The notes under the pieces were generated by a model. It saw only the letters and a program-made list of their open reading frames with translations. It was not told the origin of the DNA and made no database searches. Source: Mycobacterium intracellulare ATCC 13950 (GTDB taxonomy: Bacteria; Actinomycetota; Actinomycetes; Mycobacteriales; Mycobacteriaceae). From it: a stretch of 64,000 nucleotides of DNA. The position numbers and the translations under genes were made by a program. The stretch lies in NCBI RefSeq assembly GCF_000277125.1, contig NC_016946.1, positions 124,001-188,000 on the forward strand. The letters are read 5' to 3'. Below, one piece after another: positions 56,498-64,000 of this stretch. Positions within the stretch are counted from its first letter, which is position 1, and the number at the start of each line of letters is the position of its first letter.

Positions 56498-56989
56498 TCA
56501 ACGACTCCCGTGACCGCCGTTGGTGCCCGCGGAAATGACCAGTCCCGCAAGGCTTCCCACCGCAGCGAGGGTGCCACCGATGAAGGCCTTGGCCATGCCC
56601 CGCTTCGACACCTCGGCGCCGCGGGGCAGCGAGGCCAGCCAGGCGACCGCGTCGTCGCGCTCGGCGTTGCCATACACCCGCAGCGGGCACGGCATCCACG
56701 CACCGATGCCGCGCGCGGGCGCCCGAATCCACTCGATGTCGCTCACGACAGCACACCCATCGAGCGCGGCCAGGTAGCCCACCCCAAGTCGGGTGTCCGC
56801 CCACAATGCGCCCGGCGTGATCCGCTCGAAGCCCGGGCCGAATTGGTAGAGCAGCCGCATCCGTCCCTTCGTTCGGCGCACCCGATCGACCAGCGGCGCA
56901 AACACCCGGTCGTAATCCTGCGTCGTCACCGTCCCAACCGCCTCCAGGGCCTGAATTCCTGCGGGCACGCTCGCCAGTTCTTTCAGCAC
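56498..56989 (-). CDS. SpoIIAA-like STAS domain protein
   Basis: A 163-residue protein with a SpoIIAA-like (DUF3478) fold: LKELASVPAGIQALEAVGTVTTQDYD at the start, GRMRLLYQFGPGFERITPGALWAD near residue 40, and VVSDIEWIRAPARGIGAWMPCPLRVY near 80. The end is a Gly/Ala-rich hydrophobic stretch that may touch the membrane. Such proteins bind lipids or partners, and the exact role is unknown. It is transcribed from a region holding two TTGCCTAGTGC repeats, and it is an insertion relative to the M. tuberculosis order. Confidence 0.7.
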   Translation of the reverse strand: MLKELASVPAGIQALEAVGTVTTQDYDRVFAPLVDRVRRTKGRMRLLYQFGPGFERITPGALWADTRLGVGYLAALDGCAVVSDIEWIRAPARGIGAWMPCPLRVYGNAERDDAVAWLASLPRGAEVSKRGMAKAFIGGTLAAVGSLAGLVISAGTNGGHGSR

Positions 56990-57004
56990 GAGACCCCCAT
57001 TAAT

Positions 57005-57031
57005 TTGCCTAGTGCAATTATTGCCTAGTGC
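57005..57031. repeat. direct repeat TTGCCTAGTGC x2 (putative MarR-type operator)
   Basis: TTGCCTAGTGC occurs at 57005-57015 and 57021-57031, a 16-bp period. The first copy extends to TTGCCTAGTGCAA, symmetric at its ends (TTGC/GCAA); the second to CCTAGTGCTAGG. It lies 16 bp upstream of the STAS-like gene, over its probable promoter. No MarR gene is in the window. Confidence 0.5.
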
Positions 57032-57136
57032 TAGGATAGGCCCTGCTCCGCGACTGGGTTAGGCACGCGCATGAAAGTCGTATTGTCGGTGCGGGACGGG
57101 CCGGCCTCACGGCGGCGGCCAGTTGTTCGCGGCCGC

Positions 57137-57892
57137 TCAGACCCGCACCCGTTCGGCGCGCTCGGGAACCGGTGCGGCGCTGCGGACGGTGCCCTGCAGC
57201 AGGTTTGCGGCGCCGACGGTCGCGCAGATCGCGGCCGGGATGAGCAGCGCGTAACCCCCCAACTGAGCCCCGAACATGATCCCGGCCACGCCGCCGCCGA
57301 GGAATAACACCAGGGTGGCGGCCAGTATCGCCGTTTTCCAGTTCTTGATGCCGTGTATCCGGCTGCGGCCGAGGATCAGCCCGAGGTCGGTGATGGTTCC
57401 GGTGAAGTGCGTGGTGCGGATCGCCATCCCGCGAAAGCTCGATGTCATCCCGTTTTGCAGGCCGAGCGCCGCGGCGGCGAACAGCGCCTGCACCGCGGTC
57501 TGCTCGACGCCCAGGGCATTGATCTGTGCCCTGACGACGGTCTCCGCTCCCCCGGCCGCGGCGAGCACGAGCAAGCCTGCCTCGAGGTACAGCACGGCGG
57601 CGTGGCGTGGGCCCGCAAGGGCATCGGTGGGTGCGAGGATCGCCCCGGCTATGGCCGCTCCCATCAGGAAGCCCAGAAAGATTGCGCCGAGCACGTGGCC
57701 TTCGTACAGCCATGGGTTGGCCGTGTGCATGCCCAGCTGGGTGGTGATCCCGGTCAGATTGCCGACGGGCACCGCCAAGATCAGCAGCGCCACGGCATTG
57801 ACGAAGCCCGCGGATAAGGCGAGTAACGCGCTGTAACCGAGCAGGAGACCTTCGCGGGGCAGGCCGGTGTCGCGGGATTGGTGCGGCGGCAT
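57137..57892 (-). CDS. DUF1275 (YoaK) family membrane protein
   Basis: A 251-residue integral membrane protein with about six or seven hydrophobic helices. Family features: GYSALLALSAGFVNAVALLI at the start, ITTQLGMHTANPW, and LGLQNGMTSSFRGMAIRTTHFTGTITDLGL near residue 150. DUF1275 proteins are of unknown function. ATG at 57892 fits the family start; a TTG 29 codons upstream gives a charged extension. Between this gene and the polymerase, 57893-58051 is A/T-rich and holds only a possible terminator. Confidence 0.78.
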   Translation of the reverse strand: MPPHQSRDTGLPREGLLLGYSALLALSAGFVNAVALLILAVPVGNLTGITTQLGMHTANPWLYEGHVLGAIFLGFLMGAAIAGAILAPTDALAGPRHAAVLYLEAGLLVLAAAGGAETVVRAQINALGVEQTAVQALFAAAALGLQNGMTSSFRGMAIRTTHFTGTITDLGLILGRSRIHGIKNWKTAILAATLVLFLGGGVAGIMFGAQLGGYALLIPAAICATVGAANLLQGTVRSAAPVPERAERVRV

Positions 57893-58029
57893 CGGATTCA
57901 GTTGCTCACTTTCGAGGTCGGGTTTACGCCAACCTAACAAGCGGGCCGCCGCACAAGCGGGGTCGCGAGGCTGATTCAAATCAACCTCAAATCATCGAAA
58001 AGGCATGCGGCAAAGAGTAATTGAATAAT

Positions 58030-58060
58030 TAGTGAAAACACCGACGACCCGTCAGTCGGG
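58030..58060 (-). terminator. possible terminator after the Y-family polymerase gene
   Basis: On the minus strand CCGAC and GTCGG can pair across the dinB stop codon and are followed by TGTTTTCACTAATTATT, an unusually T-rich run for this genome. The stem is weak, so the call is tentative. Confidence 0.3.
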
Positions 58061-59266
58061 CAGGTGCGGCATCTCGAAGCCCGGATCGCGCCCCAATAGC
58101 ACCGCGGGGGTGAGCGCCGACTTGCCATAGCGCCGGCGCACCCGGTCGATGGCGGCGTCGATGTCGTCGCCGGCAGCGCGCCGGCTCGCTTCGCCGAACG
58201 GCAGCATCAGCTGCTGGGCGCCGCTGCGGTCGATGCCCGACACCGCGAACCCGACCAGCGTCAGGCCGCGCTGCGCGATCAGCGGCGCCGCGCCCGCGAC
58301 CAGGCGCCGCGCGGCGGCCAGGATGGGCGCCGTGGCCGACGTGGCCCACGGCAGGGTGTGCGAGCGCGTGGCCCTGGTGAAGTCGTCGAAGCGCAGCCGC
58401 AGCACCACCGTGCGGCCGGTGCGCCCGGCGGCGCGCATGCGGCCGGTGATGCGGTCGATCAAGTTCACCACCACGGCGTCGATCTCGTTAGGCGACATGG
58501 CATTACCGGAGCGGCCCAGCGCTCGCTGCGCCCCGACGGAGCGGCGACCAACGCCGGCGGTGACCCGCCGGCGGTCGATGTTGCGCGACAGCGCATAGAG
58601 CTGACGACCCATCGCGCCACCGACCATCGAGCCCAGCGCCGACTCGCTGAGCTCGGCGACGTCGGCCACGGTGACGATGCCGTGCGCATGCAGCTTCTCG
58701 GCGGTCACCGCGCCCACGCCCCACAGCCGGCGCACCGGCAGCGGCCGCAAAAACGTCAACTCCTGATCGGGGGGCACCAGCAGCAGCCCGTCGGGCTTGG
58801 CCTCCTGGCTGGCGACCTTGGCAAGGAACTTGGTCCGGGCGATCCCGACGGTGATCGGCAGCCCGACCCGCTCGCGCACGTCGGCGCGCAACCGCTCGGC
58901 GATCGCCACCGGCGTGCCGCTGACCCGGCGCAGCCCGCCGACGTCGAGGAAGGCCTCGTCGACCGACAGCGCTTCCACGATCGGGGTGCAATCACGGAAT
59001 ACCTCGAAGACGGCGTCGCTGGCGCGGCTGTAGGCGCTCATCCGCGGCGGCACCACCACGGCGGCGGGGCACAACCGCCGCGCCTGCGCCCCGCCCATGG
59101 CCGTGCGCACGCCGTAGGCCTTGGCCTCGTAGCTCGCGGCCAGCACCACGCCGCCGCCGACGATCACCGGGCGCCCGCGCAGGGCCGGGTCGTCGCGCTG
59201 TTCGACGGACGCGTAGAAGGAATCCAGGTCCGCGTGCAGAATGGACGGGTCACACCGCACGAACAT
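58052..59266 (-). CDS. dinB: Y-family DNA polymerase (DinB/Pol IV type)
   Basis: A 404-residue translesion polymerase. Catalytic motifs are complete: ILHADLDSFYASVEQ near residue 10 and EALSVDEAFLDVGG near 105, with SYEAKAYGVRTAM and the thumb helix-hairpin LPVRRLWGVGAVTAEKL. A beta-clamp binding motif QLMLPF is near 360, so it can load on the replisome. ATG at 59266 is preferred over TTG at 59278. A LexA-type palindrome covers the start codon. It lies 30 bp downstream of ethR on the same strand. Relation to M. tuberculosis DinX/DinP is not settled by eye. Confidence 0.85.
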   Translation of the reverse strand: MFVRCDPSILHADLDSFYASVEQRDDPALRGRPVIVGGGVVLAASYEAKAYGVRTAMGGAQARRLCPAAVVVPPRMSAYSRASDAVFEVFRDCTPIVEALSVDEAFLDVGGLRRVSGTPVAIAERLRADVRERVGLPITVGIARTKFLAKVASQEAKPDGLLLVPPDQELTFLRPLPVRRLWGVGAVTAEKLHAHGIVTVADVAELSESALGSMVGGAMGRQLYALSRNIDRRRVTAGVGRRSVGAQRALGRSGNAMSPNEIDAVVVNLIDRITGRMRAAGRTGRTVVLRLRFDDFTRATRSHTLPWATSATAPILAAARRLVAGAAPLIAQRGLTLVGFAVSGIDRSGAQQLMLPFGEASRRAAGDDIDAAIDRVRRRYGKSALTPAVLLGRDPGFEMPHLPD

Positions 59267-59273
59267 ATGTTCG
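59260..59273. promoter_or_regulatory. LexA-type SOS box over the dinB start codon
   Basis: CGAAC-ATAT-GTTCG is a perfect 14-bp palindrome containing the ATG (59266-59264, minus strand). It matches 10 of the 12 fixed bases of the mycobacterial SOS box TCGAAC-N4-GTTCGA; only the outer base on each side differs. LexA bound here would block dinB expression until DNA damage. Confidence 0.65.
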
Positions 59274-59296
59274 CACAAGGCGCCGACAAACCCGTT

Positions 59297-59935
59297 TCAG
59301 CAGGCCTCGCCGTACACGCTGCTGACCCAGATGTGCACCAGCGTGTCGAGCAGTTGCTCGCTGGGCACCGACGGTCGCCCGCCGGCGAACGCGCTGAGCA
59401 TGACCTTTTCGTTGAGCAGGTTCAGTGCCGCGGACAGGTTGCGCGCCGGCAGTGTCACCGGCGCGGCGCCGCGCGCGCGCTCGGCTTCGATCACGGTGGT
59501 GATGTGGTCGACCCATTTCTGCATGAAGCGTGACCACAGCTCGCCGACGTCCTTGTTGGTGCGCGCGGCATCGGCGGCCAGCGACACCGCGCGATGCGTG
59601 CCGAAGGTCTCGACAAACACGTTGATCCCGATGCGCCACAACGCTTTCAGGTCGGCGGGCGGGCTGGCGACCAGCGACTCCAGCGCGGAGTCTGCCTCCA
59701 TGATCACCCGCTCGAACAGGGTGAACAGCACCGCGTCCTTGGACGGGAAATAGAAGTAGAACGTCGGCCGGGACAGCCCGGCCCCCTTGGCGAGGTCGTC
59801 GACGGAGATGTCGGCGAGTGGGCGTTCCTGCAGCAACCGTTCGGCGGTGGTCAAAATGGCCAGTTCGCGGTCGTCGCCGGACGGGCGCGCCGAGCGCCTG
59901 CCCCGGTGGGTGCGGGCGGAACCGACGGTAGTCAC
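59297..59935 (-). CDS. ethR: TetR family repressor EthR
   Basis: A 212-residue repressor of ethA. It matches M. tuberculosis EthR (Rv3855) along its length as recalled: GRRSARPSGDDRELAILTTAERLL, the helix-turn-helix ADISVDDLAKGAGLSRPTFYFYFPSKDAVL (residues about 40-70), and NLLNEKVMLSAFAGG toward the end. The ligand pocket binds hydrophobic or aromatic molecules, and inhibitors of EthR boost ethionamide. GTG at 59935 follows TAAAGT (a -10) by 7 nt, so the message is probably leaderless. Confidence 0.93.
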   Translation of the reverse strand: MTTVGSARTHRGRRSARPSGDDRELAILTTAERLLQERPLADISVDDLAKGAGLSRPTFYFYFPSKDAVLFTLFERVIMEADSALESLVASPPADLKALWRIGINVFVETFGTHRAVSLAADAARTNKDVGELWSRFMQKWVDHITTVIEAERARGAAPVTLPARNLSAALNLLNEKVMLSAFAGGRPSVPSEQLLDTLVHIWVSSVYGEAC

Positions 59936-59942
59936 GGCCGCT

Positions 59943-60010
59943 ACTTTACACGGCGTCGAGAGTTCGACACGGTGTTGACCGATTCAACACCGTGTTGATA
60001 GCGTGGCCGT
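59943..60010. promoter_or_regulatory. ethR-ethA divergent promoter and EthR operator
   Basis: A perfect 12-bp inverted repeat ACACGGTGTTGA (59967-59978) and TCAACACCGTGT (59984-59995) with a 5-bp spacer lies in the 75-bp space. Its end resembles the known EthR operator end GTTGATAGCGTGG. Minus-strand TAAAGT (59948-59943) serves ethR and plus-strand TAGCGT (59999-60004) serves ethA; both place transcription at the start codons. Confidence 0.8.
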
Positions 60011-61480
60011 ATGACTGAGCACCTTGACGTCCTCATCGTGGGCGCCGGCATCTCCGGTGTGAGCGCGGCCTGGCACCTGCAGGAACGCTGCCCGACCAAG
60101 AGCTACGCCATCCTCGAGCGCCGCGCCGACCTCGGCGGCACCTGGGACCTCTTCAAGTACCCGGGCATCCGATCGGACTCGGACATGTTCACCCTCGGCT
60201 TCCGGTTCAAGCCCTGGCGTTCGGCGAAGTCGATCGCCGACGGCGCGTCGATCAAGGCCTACATCAGGGAGGCCGCGGTCGAGAACCGGATCGAGCCGCA
60301 CATCCGCTACAACCACCGGGTGGTGGCCGCCGACTGGTCCGACGTCGACAACCGCTGGACGCTGACGGTCGAGAACGACGGCCGCACCAGCGAGATGACC
60401 TGTTCGTTGCTGTTCGCCTGCACCGGCTACTACAACTACGACGAGGGGTTCTCGCCCACCTTCGAAGGCTCCGACGACTTCGGGGGCACCATCGTGCATC
60501 CGCAGCACTGGCCGGAGGACCTCGACTACGCGGGCAAGCGGATCGTCGTCATCGGATCCGGCGCGACCGCGATCACCCTGATCCCCGCCCTGGTGAACTC
60601 CGGTGCCGGTCACGTCACGATGCTGCAGCGCTCGCCGACCTACATCGGGTCGCTGCCCGGCGTCGACCCCTTCGCCGAGAAGGCCAACCGGCTGCTGCCC
60701 GAGCGCCTCGCGCACATGGCCAACCGCTGGAAAGCCATCGCGTTCAGCACTTTCCAGTACCAGCTGTCCCGCAAGGCCCCGGCCTACATGCGCAAGACGT
60801 TGATGACGATGGCGCAGCGACGGCTGCCGCAGGGCTACGACGTCGAGAAGCACTTCGGGCCGCGCTATAACGTCTGGGACGAGCGGCTGTGCCTGGCGCC
60901 GGACGGCGACTTCTTCCGGACCATCCGGCACGGCAAGGCCGACGTCGTCACCGACACGATCGACCGGTTCACCAAGACCGGCATCAAGCTCACCTCGGGT
61001 GAGGAGTTGGCGGCCGACATCATCATCACCGCAACGGGATTGAACATGCAGTTGCTGGGCGGGGTGAAGCCGACCCGCAACGGCGAGGACATCGACCTGA
61101 CCTCGCTGATGACCTACAAGGGCCTGATGTTCTCCGGCGTGCCGAACTTCGCCATCACCTTCGGCTACACCAACGCGTCCTGGACGCTGAAGGCCGACCT
61201 GGTCTCCGAATTCGTCTGCCGACTGCTGAACTACATGGACGCCAAGGGTTTTGACTTCGTGGAGCCGCAGCATCCGGGCAACGACGTGGACGAGTTGCCG
61301 TTCATGGACTTCACTCCCGGCTACTTCCGGCGGTCGATGCACCTGCTGCCCAAGTCGGGATCGCGGGCGCCGTGGCGGCTCAAGCAGAACTACTTCTTCG
61401 ACATGCGCACGATCCGGCGCGGCAAGGTCGACGACGAGGGCTTGAAGTTCGCGAAAAAGCCTGCGCCGGTGGCGGTTTAG
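60011..61480 (+). CDS. ethA: FAD-containing Baeyer-Villiger monooxygenase EthA
   Basis: A 489-residue flavin monooxygenase, the same length as M. tuberculosis EthA (Rv3854c), which activates ethionamide, thiacetazone and isoxyl by S-oxidation and makes esters from ketones. FAD motif VGAGISG at residue 10, the BVMO fingerprint [12 protein letters not shown] at 157-168, the NADPH motif [11 protein letters not shown] near 181, and [15 protein letters not shown] near 337. The C-terminus ([19 protein letters not shown]) is also conserved. It overlaps rraA by 4 bp at the 3' ends. Confidence 0.95.
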   Translation: MTEHLDVLIVGAGISGVSAAWHLQERCPTKSYAILERRADLGGTWDLFKYPGIRSDSDMFTLGFRFKPWRSAKSIADGASIKAYIREAAVENRIEPHIRYNHRVVAADWSDVDNRWTLTVENDGRTSEMTCSLLFACTGYYNYDEGFSPTFEGSDDFGGTIVHPQHWPEDLDYAGKRIVVIGSGATAITLIPALVNSGAGHVTMLQRSPTYIGSLPGVDPFAEKANRLLPERLAHMANRWKAIAFSTFQYQLSRKAPAYMRKTLMTMAQRRLPQGYDVEKHFGPRYNVWDERLCLAPDGDFFRTIRHGKADVVTDTIDRFTKTGIKLTSGEELAADIIITATGLNMQLLGGVKPTRNGEDIDLTSLMTYKGLMFSGVPNFAITFGYTNASWTLKADLVSEFVCRLLNYMDAKGFDFVEPQHPGNDVDELPFMDFTPGYFRRSMHLLPKSGSRAPWRLKQNYFFDMRTIRRGKVDDEGLKFAKKPAPVAV

Positions 61481-61971
61481 GAGTCTGTGGCGACGACGAC
61501 GATCCCGTCGTCGTCGCTGTAGGCGATCTCACCGGGCACGAACGTCACACCGCCCAGGGTGATTTCGACATCGCGTTCGCCGGCGCCGGTCTTGGTGCTC
61601 TTGCGCGGATTGGTGCCCAGCGCCTTGATGCCGATGTTCATGCCCCGCAACGCGGCGGAGTCCCGCACCGCGCCGTTGATGATGAGCCCGGCCCAGCCGT
61701 TGGACCGCGCGAGCTCGGCGATGACGTCGCCCACCAGCGCGGTGTGCAGCGAGCCGGCGCCGTCGATCACCAATATCCCGCCGTCACCGGGCTCCGAGAG
61801 CACCGACTTCAGCAGCGCATTGTCCTGAAAGCAGCGCACGGTACTGATCGGGCCGGCGAACTCGGCGCGCCCGCCGAGCTGGCGGAATTGGGTGTCGCAG
61901 CTGCGCACGTCGGGGCCGATGCTGTCGACCAGGTCGGCGGTCGGCCGGAATGGCACCGTCACTTCTGACAT
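61477..61971 (-). CDS. rraA: RraA-like protein (ribonuclease E inhibitor family)
   Basis: A 164-residue ring-forming protein matching M. tuberculosis Rv3853 (also called MenG): [56 protein letters not shown] and [19 protein letters not shown]. In E. coli RraA binds RNase E; related enzymes are 4-hydroxy-4-methyl-2-oxoglutarate aldolases, so the mycobacterial activity is not settled. ATG at 61971 gives a product 7 residues longer than Rv3853. It is 16 bp downstream of hns, co-transcribed. Confidence 0.9.
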   Translation of the reverse strand: MSEVTVPFRPTADLVDSIGPDVRSCDTQFRQLGGRAEFAGPISTVRCFQDNALLKSVLSEPGDGGILVIDGAGSLHTALVGDVIAELARSNGWAGLIINGAVRDSAALRGMNIGIKALGTNPRKSTKTGAGERDVEITLGGVTFVPGEIAYSDDDGIVVVATDS

Positions 61972-61987
61972 GTAAACGCCCGCGCCC

Positions 61988-62428
61988 TCAGCGACGGCGC
62001 AGCTGGCGGATGAGCAGGATGGCCAGCAGGCTGACGGCCACGGCGACGATCAGCGGCACCGGGGATTGGCCCACCGCGGGGCCCGGGACGGCGGGAGAGA
62101 CCGGGTTGTTGGCGGCTTCCACGGTGGACTTCGCCTGTGCGGCAGCGTCTTTGGCGGCGGCCGTGAGGTCGCCATTGGTTTCGGCCCGCTGCTGCACGCC
62201 GGCCGGCGGCTCGGGTGGCCCCGGGGGTGCGGGTTCGGCGTTCTTGGCCGGCGCCTTCTTCGCGGGCGCTTTCTTGGCGGGCGCCTTTTTGGCGGGCGCC
62301 TTCTTCGCAGGTGCCTTCTTGGCGGGCGCCTTCGCGGTCTTTTTCGCCGCCTTGGCGGGCGGTTTCTTCTCCGGCGGAGTGCCGGCGCCGTCGGGCGCGC
62401 TGTTGGTGGGGTCCTGCGGGTCTGCCAT
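61988..62428 (-). CDS. hns: membrane-anchored nucleoid protein Hns (Rv3852-like)
   Basis: A 146-residue protein with a histone H1-like tail: after an acidic N-terminus come at least five KKAPA repeats and lysine-rich variants (about residues 24-65). A proline/glutamine linker follows, then a C-terminal membrane helix ([17 protein letters not shown]) and a short Arg-rich end (RQLRRR). This is the layout of M. tuberculosis Rv3852, which binds DNA at the membrane. There is no relation to enterobacterial H-NS despite the name. The gene is upstream of rraA in the same operon. Confidence 0.9.
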   Translation of the reverse strand: MADPQDPTNSAPDGAGTPPEKKPPAKAAKKTAKAPAKKAPAKKAPAKKAPAKKAPAKKAPAKNAEPAPPGPPEPPAGVQQRAETNGDLTAAAKDAAAQAKSTVEAANNPVSPAVPGPAVGQSPVPLIVAVAVSLLAILLIRQLRRR

Positions 62429-62516
62429 GCGGCCGCTCCTTGAGCTTCCTCTGTCGTCGTTTCCCTAGCTCAGGGATCTCGACCCCATCATGCCAGCACG
62501 CGTGACGGCGCCTCGA

Positions 62517-63020
62517 TCACCGCCTGTGCCGCACCGCCCACCAGGCGCCGCCCGCGACGAGCGCCAACGCGGCCGCCACGAACGGCCAGACGGGGACGTC
62601 ACCGCCGCCGCCCCCGCCGCCGGCAACCGGTGGCCCGGGCGTGCCGGTGCCGGACACCGTGAGCTGGAACGACCAGGACCCGGACACCACGTGGCCGTCC
62701 GCGGAGGTCACCCGGTAGTTCACCGTGTACGTGCCGGACGGTCCCAGTGGACGCAGGGCGATGCTGACCATCGCGCCGGCCACGGTGGGCTCGCCGGCGG
62801 ACCACACGTTGCCGTCCGGGCCGACCACCGTCATCGCGGCGAACGTGGTCTGCAACTGCTCGTTGAAGGTCGCGCTGACCCGCTGCGGGCCGGAGGCCAG
62901 CACCGCGTTGGCCGCGGGGTCGGTGGCGATCCGCGTGGCGTGCGCCGACGACACCGGCGCGGTGAGCGTGGCCATCGCGAACATGGCGCTCACGCACGCG
63001 CCGAACGCCAGCCGTTTCAC
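62517..63020 (-). CDS. CopC-like periplasmic copper-binding protein
   Basis: A 167-residue exported protein. A signal peptide (about 1-26, ending VSSA) leaves a mature chain starting HATRI, the N-terminal histidine that binds Cu(II) in CopC. The domain continues to SADGHVVSGSWSFQL, with the second ligand histidine. A Gly-rich linker and a C-terminal membrane helix (VWPFVAAALALVAGGAWWAV) then anchor it. GTG at 63020 overlaps the upstream gene by 4 nt (GTGA); the longer frame back to 63245 is not coding. Confidence 0.85.
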   Translation of the reverse strand: MKRLAFGACVSAMFAMATLTAPVSSAHATRIATDPAANAVLASGPQRVSATFNEQLQTTFAAMTVVGPDGNVWSAGEPTVAGAMVSIALRPLGPSGTYTVNYRVTSADGHVVSGSWSFQLTVSGTGTPGPPVAGGGGGGGDVPVWPFVAAALALVAGGAWWAVRHRR

Positions 63021-63685
63021 GGGCGGCGGCGGATCAACGCGATCGCGACGCCCAGCGCGGCGACCACCAGAGCGGCGCCGCCCAACAATCGCGCGGTGTT
63101 GTCGGCCGCGTGGGGCCGCGCCGGTTCGGTCGCTTGGTCGGGCGTCCCATGGTGGTGGTGTGACCCCGCCGGCCCGGTGGCAAGGGTGAGCATGGGCGCC
63201 GGGTGTTCGGGCTCGCCGCCGTCGGGCAGCGGCGCCTGATCCCACTTCACGACGGTCCCGTCGGCGTAGGACTGCGTGGCCGGGAAGCTGACGGTGTCGG
63301 TGTCGGGCAACTTCACGGATAACCGGAACAGCGCGAATTGGTCAGCGGCGATCCCCCCGCCGGGGGCGGCCGTCCATGTCACCGAGCGGACGGCACCGGA
63401 CGCCGCGTCGCGGTCGAGCCTGGCCGTCCAGCCCGGCATGCTTTCGGTGCGCGCCGAGGCGACGCCGGGCAGGGCGACGGTCAAGGCGGTGGTGGCGGCC
63501 CCGACGTTCGATTCGTTGGGCACCTGGAAGGTGACCAGGGCCATGGCGCCGCGCACCGGATTGTCGCTGCTGGCGTGGACGTGCGCCGACGCCGTCGGCG
63601 ACTGCAGCGCCGACCCGAGGGCCAGGACGACGACCGCGCCGGCCGCGAACAGGATGCGCGGGATCCACCTGCCGTGGATTGACAT
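63017..63685 (-). CDS. YcnI-like (DUF1775) copper-binding protein
   Basis: A 222-residue exported protein. The signal peptide ends SPTASA, giving a mature start HVHASSDNPVRG with an N-terminal histidine, the copper brace residue of YcnI. The DUF1775 domain follows (ALVTFQVPNESNVGAATTAL, MPGWTARLDRD, FALFRLSVKLPDTDTVSFPATQSYADGTVVKWDQ). A His-rich GSHHHHGTP segment near residue 175 and a C-terminal membrane helix follow. It is coupled to the CopC-like gene, so both probably deliver or hold copper outside the membrane. Confidence 0.87.
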   Translation of the reverse strand: MSIHGRWIPRILFAAGAVVVLALGSALQSPTASAHVHASSDNPVRGAMALVTFQVPNESNVGAATTALTVALPGVASARTESMPGWTARLDRDAASGAVRSVTWTAAPGGGIAADQFALFRLSVKLPDTDTVSFPATQSYADGTVVKWDQAPLPDGGEPEHPAPMLTLATGPAGSHHHHGTPDQATEPARPHAADNTARLLGGAALVVAALGVAIALIRRRP

Positions 63686-63713
63686 GGGAGGAGATTGCCT
63701 TTCGTGGGGTCGG

Positions 63714-64000
63714 TCAGCTCAACCCGAGGCGGGCCATCAGATCGGCCTCGATGCCTTCGAGCTGCGACGAGATCGCGGCGTGGGCCGCCCGGCGACGCGC
63801 GGCGGGCAGATTCTCCGCGGCGGTGACGGCCGCCGACAGATCGGTGAGCCGCTCGGTGATGGCGACCACGAACGCCTTCGTCTCGGCGTCCTTGGGCTTC
63901 TTGTCCTGCACCGACCGCAACGACCTCTCGGCCCCCGCGATGCGGGCCGACAGCTGGGCGCCGGGGCCGGAGAACTGGCCGATCTGAGCCAGCGGGATTC
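63714..64000 (-). CDS. conserved hypothetical protein (Rv3850-like), partial
   Basis: The frame is open to the edge of the window, so only the C-terminal 95 residues are seen; the TTG at 63920 is internal. The fragment is helical and charged (AQLSARIAGAERSLRSVQDKK, VVAITERLTDLSAAVTAAENLP, ISSQLEGIEADLMARLGLS), suggesting coiled coil. Its place after hns and rraA suggests Rv3850, a conserved protein of unknown role. It is 28 bp upstream of the YcnI gene, so it may be first in the copper operon. Confidence 0.6.
   Translation of the reverse strand, partial: IPLAQIGQFSGPGAQLSARIAGAERSLRSVQDKKPKDAETKAFVVAITERLTDLSAAVTAAENLPAARRRAAHAAISSQLEGIEADLMARLGLS

Noticed and set aside
62270..62340. tandem repeat resembling a minisatellite
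   Set aside because: It is the coding repeat for the KKAPA units of Hns, not an independent element.

Overview
The window is high-GC chromosomal DNA from a slow-growing Mycobacterium, most likely non-tuberculous. The evidence is gene content recognised by sequence: PE, PPE and ESX-2 genes, ethA/ethR, the membrane-anchored Hns with lysine-rich repeats, a cyclopropane mycolic acid synthase, a CYP142-like P450, WS/DGAT and Eis families, and many F420-linked enzymes. No tRNA, rRNA, CRISPR array or insertion sequence was seen. All M. tuberculosis comparisons are from memory, not from a search.

Layout. (1) 1-32045 is a metabolic and regulatory region of short operons: the tail of a PPE-PPW protein, three SAM methyltransferases, a SulP transporter, F420-type oxidoreductases, and a TetR-controlled block (AveC-like membrane protein, CbbQ/NorQ-type AAA+ ATPase, NorD-like VWA protein) followed by a CYP142-like P450. 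It continues with a WS/DGAT, transporters, a hemerythrin, a mycolic acid cyclopropane synthase, a PadR-controlled SnoaL/LLM pair, a TetR/acyl-CoA dehydrogenase pair followed by an Eis-like acetyltransferase and a FAD oxidoreductase, and an unpaired PrrB-like histidine kinase. (2) 32449-43561 is the ESX-2 type VII secretion locus in the order PE36-PPE69-esxD-esxC-espG2-MinD-like-eccD2-mycP2-eccE2-eccA2. eccB2 and eccC2, which precede PE36 in M. tuberculosis, are not here. (3) 43571-45853 is a small module: a deazaflavin-type nitroreductase and an NmrA-like reductase, divergent from an ECF sigma factor with a SnoaL-like tail. Matching ECF-type promoters face both ways. (4) 45850-53698 holds an Rv3860-like MinD ATPase and gltBD. 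(5) 53852-64000 matches the M. tuberculosis Rv3857c-Rv3850 block in inverted orientation (PHP protein, ethR/ethA, rraA, hns), with extra genes inserted: a STAS-like protein, a DUF1275 protein, a Y-family polymerase, and a YcnI/CopC copper pair.

ESX-2 sits next to the Rv3860/gltB side with only the ECF module between. The whole interval occupied by ESX-1 in M. tuberculosis is therefore absent here, which fits an M. avium-complex-like lineage. Regulation is unusually legible: palindromic operators next to two TetR genes and one PadR gene, a LexA-type box over the start codon of the polymerase gene, the ethR-ethA operator, several predicted leaderless promoters, and strong hairpins after esxC and after gltD.
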